38,234 nucleotides of DNA, from NCBI RefSeq assembly GCF_000956545.1, contig NZ_JYIT01000053.1, positions 1 to 38,234 of the forward strand. Direction: 5' to 3'. This DNA comes from Microbacterium azadirachtae. Its GTDB lineage: Bacteria; Actinomycetota; Actinomycetes; Actinomycetales; Microbacteriaceae. Below are positions 32,470-38,234 of this stretch, piece by piece; the stretch's first letter is position 1; every line of letters begins with the position of its first letter. The notes under the pieces are model-generated. The model had not been told where the DNA came from and made no database searches. It saw nothing but the letters and a program-made list of their open reading frames with translations. The translations under genes and the position numbers were made by a program.

Positions 32470-33396
32470 ATGCATCACCGGATCCCCCTGCCTCCGTCGC
32501 TCGGCGCGACGTTCACCCTGCGCGAGGCGCAGGTCGTCGGGCTGGGTCGCGCCCGGGCGGATGCGCGCGATCTGAGACGCCCGTTCCGCGGCGTGCGGTC
32601 GAGCGAGGTCCCCGAGACGTTCGCGGCTGTCGTCGCGTGCGGATCGCGGCGGCTGAAGCCGCGCCAGCGCTTCGTGGGGGTGACGGCGGCGCGGCTGTGG
32701 GGGCTGCCCCATCCGCAGCGATGGCAGCCGGGCGAGCTGCTCGAGGTGGTCGTGCCTCCGGACGCGACTCCGCCGAAGAGCCGAGGCATCCGTGGTCGTC
32801 GGCTCAGGGAGGATCGGGCGTCCACGTGGCGGATCGGTTCCCTCCCCGTGGTGGAACCGGTCGCCGCCGTGCTCAGCTGCGCCGCGGAGCTGGACGACGC
32901 ACAGGCCGTGGTCCTGCTCGACGCCCTTCTTGCCGACGCTGACAGCTACCCCGCGCTGCGGAGGGGGCGACCGGTGGCCTCTCCTGAGGAGCTGGGCGAG
33001 CGGGTGCGGCACTGGGGGCGGTTTCCGGGGCGCGCGACGATCCTCGCGGCCCTGCCTCGTGCCCGCGTCGGGGTGGAGTCTCCGAAGGAGACCGAGACGC
33101 GCCTGCTCATCGTCGACGCCGGGCTGCCCGAGCCGGTCGTCCAGCACGAGGTGCGCGACGGACCGCGGCTCGTCGCGCGGATCGATCTCGCCTATCCGCA
33201 GTGGCAGATCGCGATCGAGTACGAGGGCGACGGGCACCGCACCGATGTCGCCCAGTGGCGCCGCGACATCCAGCGTCAGCGCGAGCTCGAGGACCGCGGC
33301 TGGATCGTCATCCGCCTCACCCAGCTCGACCTGACCGACGGATCCGGTGCCTTCGTCACCCGGATCCGCCGGGCCATCGCCATGAGGCAGGCGTGA
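32470..33396 (+). CDS. DUF559-like endonuclease-domain protein with AbiEi-like N-terminal part
   Basis: 308 residues from ATG 32470. The N-terminal two thirds (ARDLRRPFRGVRS, RFVGVTAARLWGLPHP, VVPPDATPPKSRGIRGRRL) resemble the AbiEi-type helix-turn-helix proteins abundant in actinobacteria. The C-terminus, ARIDLAYPQWQIAIEYEGDGHRTDVAQWRRDIQRQRELEDRGWIVIRLT, is a Vsr/DUF559-like core: Asp in ARIDLAY, Glu in AIEYEGDGH. Such genes occur in many copies per genome with unknown role. GTG 32425 is an alternative start with GGGAG 14 nt before it; ATG 32470 has GGGG only 1 nt upstream, so the start is uncertain. Isolated gene, convergent with IclR. Confidence 0.75.
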   Translation: MHHRIPLPPSLGATFTLREAQVVGLGRARADARDLRRPFRGVRSSEVPETFAAVVACGSRRLKPRQRFVGVTAARLWGLPHPQRWQPGELLEVVVPPDATPPKSRGIRGRRLREDRASTWRIGSLPVVEPVAAVLSCAAELDDAQAVVLLDALLADADSYPALRRGRPVASPEELGERVRHWGRFPGRATILAALPRARVGVESPKETETRLLIVDAGLPEPVVQHEVRDGPRLVARIDLAYPQWQIAIEYEGDGHRTDVAQWRRDIQRQRELEDRGWIVIRLTQLDLTDGSGAFVTRIRRAIAMRQA

Positions 33397-33522
33397 GGGA
33401 TCCGGGTGATGGGGGCCCCGCGCACCGTCCCGACCCGACGGGAGCAGCGCTTTGCATCTTGCCCGGTCGCGCAGGGCGCTCGCTCAGGGACCGGAACGCA
33501 CCGGTCGTCGATCGCGCCGGGC

Positions 33523-34314
33523 TCAGGCCTCCAGGTCGGCGGCGATCGCTGTGGCGGCGTCGCGGAGCAGGGGCACCGCGCGCTGACCGAACTCCTCGGT
33601 CACGCGGGCGATCGGGCCCGAGACCGAGACGGCTGTGGGCGTCGGGGCGCCGGGCACCGCCATCGCGTAGCAGCGCACGCCGATCTCCTGCTCCTGCTCG
33701 TCGATCGAGTAGCCGCGCTCGCGGATGAGGTCCAGCTCCTTCAGGAGGGCGTCCACGGTGCCGATGCTGTGCTCGGTCGGGGTGGCCATGCCCGTGCGCC
33801 CGACGATGCCGCGCACGGTGTCGTCGTCCAGCTGGGCGAGGATCGCCTTGCCGACGCCGGTGTCGTGCACGTTGGCGCGGCGGCCCACCTCGGTGAACAT
33901 GCGCATCGAGTGCTGCGAGGGCACCTGGGCCACGTACACGACCATGTCGCCGTCCAGCACGGCCATGTTGGCGCTCTCGCCGAGCGCGTCGACGAGGGTC
34001 TTCAGCTGCGGGCGCGCGAGGGCGCCGAACTGACGGGAAGCTCCTTCGCCGATGCGGATCAGGCGCGGCCCGAGCGCGTAGCGGCGGTTGGGCAGCTGGC
34101 GCGCGTAGCCCAGCGACACCAGGGTCCGCAGCAGCCGGTGGATCGTCGGCAGGGGCAGGTCGGTCGATGCGGAGAGCTCGCTGAGCGTCACGTCGCCGCC
34201 GGCGTCCGTCACGAGCTCGAGCAGCTCGAACACGCGCTCGACCGACTGCACGCCGGATCCCGAGCTCTTGCCCGGCTTCGGATCCGCGTCCTTCGTCTTC
34301 GAAATGTCCGTCAT
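33523..34314 (-). CDS. IclR-family regulator, predicted repressor of purine/glyoxylate genes
   Basis: 263 residues. After a charged tail, SVERVFELLELVTDAGGDVTLSELSASTDLPLPTIHRLLRTLVSLGYARQ (24-73) is the winged helix, then the IclR effector domain (PQLKTLVDALGESANMAVLDGDMVVYVAQV, GRRANVHDTGVGKAILAQL, RERGYSIDEQEQEIGVRCYAMAVPG). IclR relatives such as AllR sense glyoxylate or allantoate. It is divergent from malic enzyme, DUF6986 and allE. Shared 15-bp boxes before those genes, uraD and the HpcH/HpaI gene suggest one regulon. GGGAG is 6-7 nt before ATG. The 126 bp after its stop up to the convergent neighbour show no clear feature. Confidence 0.9.
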   Translation of the reverse strand: MTDISKTKDADPKPGKSSGSGVQSVERVFELLELVTDAGGDVTLSELSASTDLPLPTIHRLLRTLVSLGYARQLPNRRYALGPRLIRIGEGASRQFGALARPQLKTLVDALGESANMAVLDGDMVVYVAQVPSQHSMRMFTEVGRRANVHDTGVGKAILAQLDDDTVRGIVGRTGMATPTEHSIGTVDALLKELDLIRERGYSIDEQEQEIGVRCYAMAVPGAPTPTAVSVSGPIARVTEEFGQRAVPLLRDAATAIAADLEA

Positions 34315-34390
34315 TGCCGCTCCCGTCGTCGTGGTTATTCCATCATGCGAGAGTTGCGCGCCGGAAATCCGACGGGTTGGGAAACTCGTC

Positions 34391-34437
34391 TTGCGCAAAA
34401 CTTCCACGATGGAGATAATAGTGTCCACTATACGAAA
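34391..34437 (+). promoter_or_regulatory. Promoter and IclR-type boxes before malic enzyme
   Basis: TTGCGC (34391-34396), 17 nt, GATAAT (34414-34419). GTCCA-CTATA-CGAAA (34423-34437) starts 3 nt after the -10, as before uraD; its reverse complement TTTCG-TATAG-TGGAC resembles the HpcH/HpaI box TTTCG-TATTG-CAAAA. Exactly 21 bp upstream, TTCCA (34402-34406) gives a good left half but a poor right half. The 192-bp gap also serves the divergent IclR gene. Confidence 0.6.
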
Positions 34438-34506
34438 GTTGTAAAGAGTTACATCACCGCTACCGCGCCCGAGCCCTCCGCCCGGACGCCTCGATGAGGA
34501 GGAACC

Positions 34507-35898
<1,392 letters not shown>

Positions 35899-35903
35899 CC
35901 GGT

Positions 35904-37178
35904 ATGCCCGCAGGCACCCTGGGCGAGGGCGACCTCGCCGACATCGACGCCCGTCTCGCCGGCACGGACACCCTGCTGCGCACCGAGTACCCGGGCGATG
36001 ACGGATCCCGTCAGCCGGTGCACACCCTGTACGTGCCCGCAGACCGGTTCCGGCTCGATCTGCCCGCCGCCTTCGGGCGGACGGCGGCCGAGGCCGTGTC
36101 CGCGTTCGGCGGCACGGCGGCGCTCGCCCGTGCGGTCGGTCTCGGCGTGCTCGCCGAGGAGCTCGCCCCACTGGTCGACGCGAAGCTCGAGCGAGAGCCG
36201 ATCGAAGACCTGCGCCTCGACTTCGAGGACGGCTACGGATCCCGTCCCGACGCGGAGGAGGACGCGGATGCGGTCCTCGCCGCCGAGCGCGTCTCTGCGG
36301 CCGTCGCCGCCGGCATCGCGCCGCCGTTCGTCGGCATCCGGTTCAAGTGCTTCGAGGAGCCCACGCGCCGGCGCGGGATCCGCACGCTCGACCTGTTCCT
36401 CACCACGCTCGTCGCGAACGGCCCGCTGCCGGACGGTCTCGTGCTGACACTGCCGAAGGTCACCACGGTCGAGCAGGTCGAGGCCATGGTCGCGCTGTGC
36501 GAGCTGTTCGAGCAGCGCCTGGGCCTGGCCGCCGGCCGCCTGCGCTTCGAGGTGCAGATGGAGACGCCGCAGCTCATCGTCGCCGCGGACGGATCCGTCC
36601 CGGTCGCGACCCTGCTGCACCGCGCGGACGGCCGTGTGAGCGCGCTGCACTACGGAACGTACGACTACAGCGCCTCGCTGCAGATCGCCGCGGCGCACCA
36701 GTCCATGGAGCACCCGGCCGCCGACTTCGCGAAGCAGGTCATGCAGGTCGCCGTGGCGGAGACCGGGGTGCGGCTCTCCGACGGATCCACGAACGTGATC
36801 CCGGTCGGGGATCCGGTCCACGTCGAGGAGGCGTGGAAGCTGCACGCCCGGCTGGTGCGGCGCTCGCTCGAGCGCGGCTACTACCAGGGCTGGGATCTGC
36901 ACGCCGCGCAGCTGCCGACCCGGTATCTGGCCACCTACGCGTTCTACCGCGAGGGGTTCGCCGCCGCGGCCAGGCGCCTGGACAACTACCTGCACGGCAG
37001 CGACGCCGCGATCATGGACGAGCCGGCGACGGCCCGGGCCCTGGCGCGGTTCGTCGTGCGCGGCCTGGAGTGCGGCGCCGTCACGGCCGAGGAGGTCCGC
37101 TCCGCGACCGGATCCGCGCCTGCGGAGCTCGTCCGCCTCGCCCACCCGAAACTCGTCATCACGGAGGATGCCTCATGA
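35904..37178 (+). CDS. DUF6986 family aldolase-like protein
   Basis: 424 residues, TIM-barrel of the HpcH/HpaI-malate synthase type: [21 protein letters not shown] (acid/metal loop), [64 protein letters not shown] and [22 protein letters not shown]6986 proteins sit in actinobacterial allantoin clusters but their reaction is not established to my knowledge; consumption of glyoxylate (malate synthase- or aldolase-like) fits the following ureidoglycine step and preceding malic enzyme. AAGGAG lies 8 nt before ATG, 5 bp after the malic enzyme stop; its end overlaps the allE start (ATGA). Confidence 0.8.
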   Translation: MPAGTLGEGDLADIDARLAGTDTLLRTEYPGDDGSRQPVHTLYVPADRFRLDLPAAFGRTAAEAVSAFGGTAALARAVGLGVLAEELAPLVDAKLEREPIEDLRLDFEDGYGSRPDAEEDADAVLAAERVSAAVAAGIAPPFVGIRFKCFEEPTRRRGIRTLDLFLTTLVANGPLPDGLVLTLPKVTTVEQVEAMVALCELFEQRLGLAAGRLRFEVQMETPQLIVAADGSVPVATLLHRADGRVSALHYGTYDYSASLQIAAAHQSMEHPAADFAKQVMQVAVAETGVRLSDGSTNVIPVGDPVHVEEAWKLHARLVRRSLERGYYQGWDLHAAQLPTRYLATYAFYREGFAAAARRLDNYLHGSDAAIMDEPATARALARFVVRGLECGAVTAEEVRSATGSAPAELVRLAHPKLVITEDAS

Positions 37179-37996
37179 GCACTCGCACCTACTACACGCC
37201 CGCCGGCGGGCTGCCCCCGCAGAGCGACCTGCTCACCGACCGCGCGGTCGTGAAGCTCGCCTACTCGTTCATCCCGAAGGGCGTGCTGCGTGACATCGTG
37301 ACCTCGAGCCTCCCCGGCTTCACCGACACCCGCGCCTGGATCCTGGCCCGACCGACGCCCAGCTCAGCGCAGACGTTCTCGCAGCTGATCGTCGAGATCG
37401 CCCCCGGGGGCGGCGCCGCCCGGCCCGAGGCCGAGGCGGGCGTCGAGAGCGTGCTGTTCGTCACCACCGGCGAGCTCACCCTCACCCTCGAGGGGGAGCG
37501 GCACGTGCTGGAGGCCGGCGGGTACGCCTTCATCACCCCGAACGCGCAGTGGTCGCTCGCGAACGAGGGGTCCGAGATCACGAGCTTCCACTGGATCCGC
37601 AAGGCCTACGAGTATCTGGACGGGGTCGATGCGCCCGCGTCCTTCGTCACGAGCGACAACGACATCGAGCCGGTCTCGATGCCCGACACCGACGACGTCT
37701 GGGCGACGACCCGGTTCTCCGACGCGAGCGACATGGCCCACGACATGCAGGTCAACATCGTGACCTTCAAGCCGGGCGGATCCATCCCGTTCGCCGAGAC
37801 GCACATCATGGAGCACGGCCTGTTCGTGCTGCAGGGCAAGGCCGTGTACCGCCTCAACGACGACTGGGTCGAGTGCGAGGCGGGTGACTACATGCTGCTG
37901 CGCGCGTTCTGCCCGCAGGCCTGCTACGCCGGCGGCCCCGAGGACTTCCGCTACCTGCTGTACAAGGACATGAACCGGCAGATCCGTCTCACCTGA
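37175..37996 (+). CDS. allE: (S)-ureidoglycine aminohydrolase
   Basis: 273 residues, bicupin. [41 protein letters not shown] is the usual UGHY/AllE start; the C-terminal cupin has IPFAETHIMEHGLFVLQGKAVYRL with the metal-binding Glu-His-His-Glu-type ligands and WVECEAGDYMLLRAFCPQACYAGG. It hydrolyses (S)-ureidoglycine from allantoate to ureidoglycolate and ammonia with Mn2+. GGAGG is 7 nt before ATG and the start overlaps the DUF6986 stop. Allantoinase and allantoate amidohydrolase are not in the window. Confidence 0.93.
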   Translation: MSTRTYYTPAGGLPPQSDLLTDRAVVKLAYSFIPKGVLRDIVTSSLPGFTDTRAWILARPTPSSAQTFSQLIVEIAPGGGAARPEAEAGVESVLFVTTGELTLTLEGERHVLEAGGYAFITPNAQWSLANEGSEITSFHWIRKAYEYLDGVDAPASFVTSDNDIEPVSMPDTDDVWATTRFSDASDMAHDMQVNIVTFKPGGSIPFAETHIMEHGLFVLQGKAVYRLNDDWVECEAGDYMLLRAFCPQACYAGGPEDFRYLLYKDMNRQIRLT

Positions 37997-38018
37997 CGAC
38001 GGCTGCGGCCCTGGTCGG

Positions 38019-38049
38019 CGAACGCCGCTCCTTCGCGGGGCGGCGTTCG
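38019..38049 (+). terminator. Hairpin after allE
   Basis: CGAACGCCGC (38019-38028) pairs with GCGGCGTTCG (38040-38049), 11-nt loop, 22 bp after the allE stop. No T-run. Confidence 0.65.
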
Positions 38050-38113
38050 TCGTATCGGTCCGTCACGCGCGGCGGTGCGCTGTCGCGCGGAGGGCGCGCC
38101 GCTCTGGTCCCGC

Positions 38114-38163
38114 GAGAGGGAAAAGGTCGCTTTGAGCGCTCCCGGAGCAGCGAAATCCATCTC
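38114..38163. repeat. Palindromic repeat copy 3
   Basis: GAGAGGGAAAAGGTCGCT at the left and AGCGAAATCCATCTC at the right flank a variable centre; a diverged member of the family at 32192-32313. The 238-bp interval after allE otherwise holds only the terminator hairpin. Confidence 0.7.
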
Positions 38164-38188
38164 CGCCCGCCTGCATTCCGGGGATCGG

Positions 38189-38234
38189 GATGGAAAACGT
38201 CGCCGCCACAGCGCGGGGAGCGACGAGATCCATC
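38189..38234. repeat. Palindromic repeat copy 4, reaching window edge
   Basis: GATGGAAAACGTCGC at the left, GGAGCGACGAGATCCATC at the right. It lies 25 bp after copy 3, repeating the paired arrangement of copies 1 and 2. Confidence 0.75.

Overview
The window is high-GC actinobacterial DNA with the flavour of Microbacteriaceae, most likely a Microbacterium. This rests on codon use, homodimeric-type AceE, factor-independent uricase, the fused CoaBC with a PAMHAEMW motif, and the intergenic repeat families. I count 27 supported protein genes, one of them cut by the left edge, and no rRNA or tRNA. All assignments are by eye; no database search was run.

Bases 1-9606 hold what I read as a complete intracellular route for D-arabinan, the arabinofuranan of mycobacterial and corynebacterial envelopes. 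One arm, on the minus strand, carries a secreted DUF4185 (GH183-type) endo-enzyme and a DUF2961 (GH172) exo-arabinofuranosidase. The plus-strand arm carries an FGGY sugar kinase, a GH116-type glycosidase and an L-fucose/D-arabinose-isomerase-like enzyme with overlapping start and stop codons. A LacI regulator sits between the arms. A near-identical LacI-type palindrome lies inside the promoter of each arm. No importer is visible, so it probably lies left of base 1.

Bases 9685-17485 are mixed housekeeping and accessory genes: a TetR regulator divergent from a dihydrofolate-reductase-like protein, an MmcQ/YjbR protein, an unknown protein, a Tat-exported PL8 polysaccharide lyase, and two GT4 glycosyltransferases.

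Bases about 17490-21850 have visibly lower GC and form a small defence island. On the minus strand are a DUF3800 protein, apparently frameshifted near its N-terminus, and a retron-type reverse transcriptase. The usual msr-msd position just upstream of the RT is only 57 nt. A 3' region rich in stem-loops follows the RT. Divergently on the plus strand are an SRA-like plus PD-(D/E)XK-like restriction protein and an overlapping NUDIX hydrolase.

Bases 21863-24969 carry a lipoate ligase-like gene, an NRDE/TANGO2-like gene and coaBC. The interval between the last two contains two 21-bp repeat arrays in opposite orientations.

Bases 25020-37996 are dominated by purine (urate to allantoin to glyoxylate) catabolism: an HpcH/HpaI-type lyase with a Bcp peroxiredoxin, uraD-uraH-uricase, and an IclR regulator divergent from malic enzyme, a DUF6986 aldolase-like protein and (S)-ureidoglycine aminohydrolase. 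Three promoters in this region share tandem 15-bp inverted repeats spaced exactly 21 bp, suggesting one IclR regulon. An SDR gene, aceE and a DUF559-like endonuclease-domain gene are interspersed. Pairs of 46-50 bp palindromic repeats occur at 32.2 kb and at the right end.
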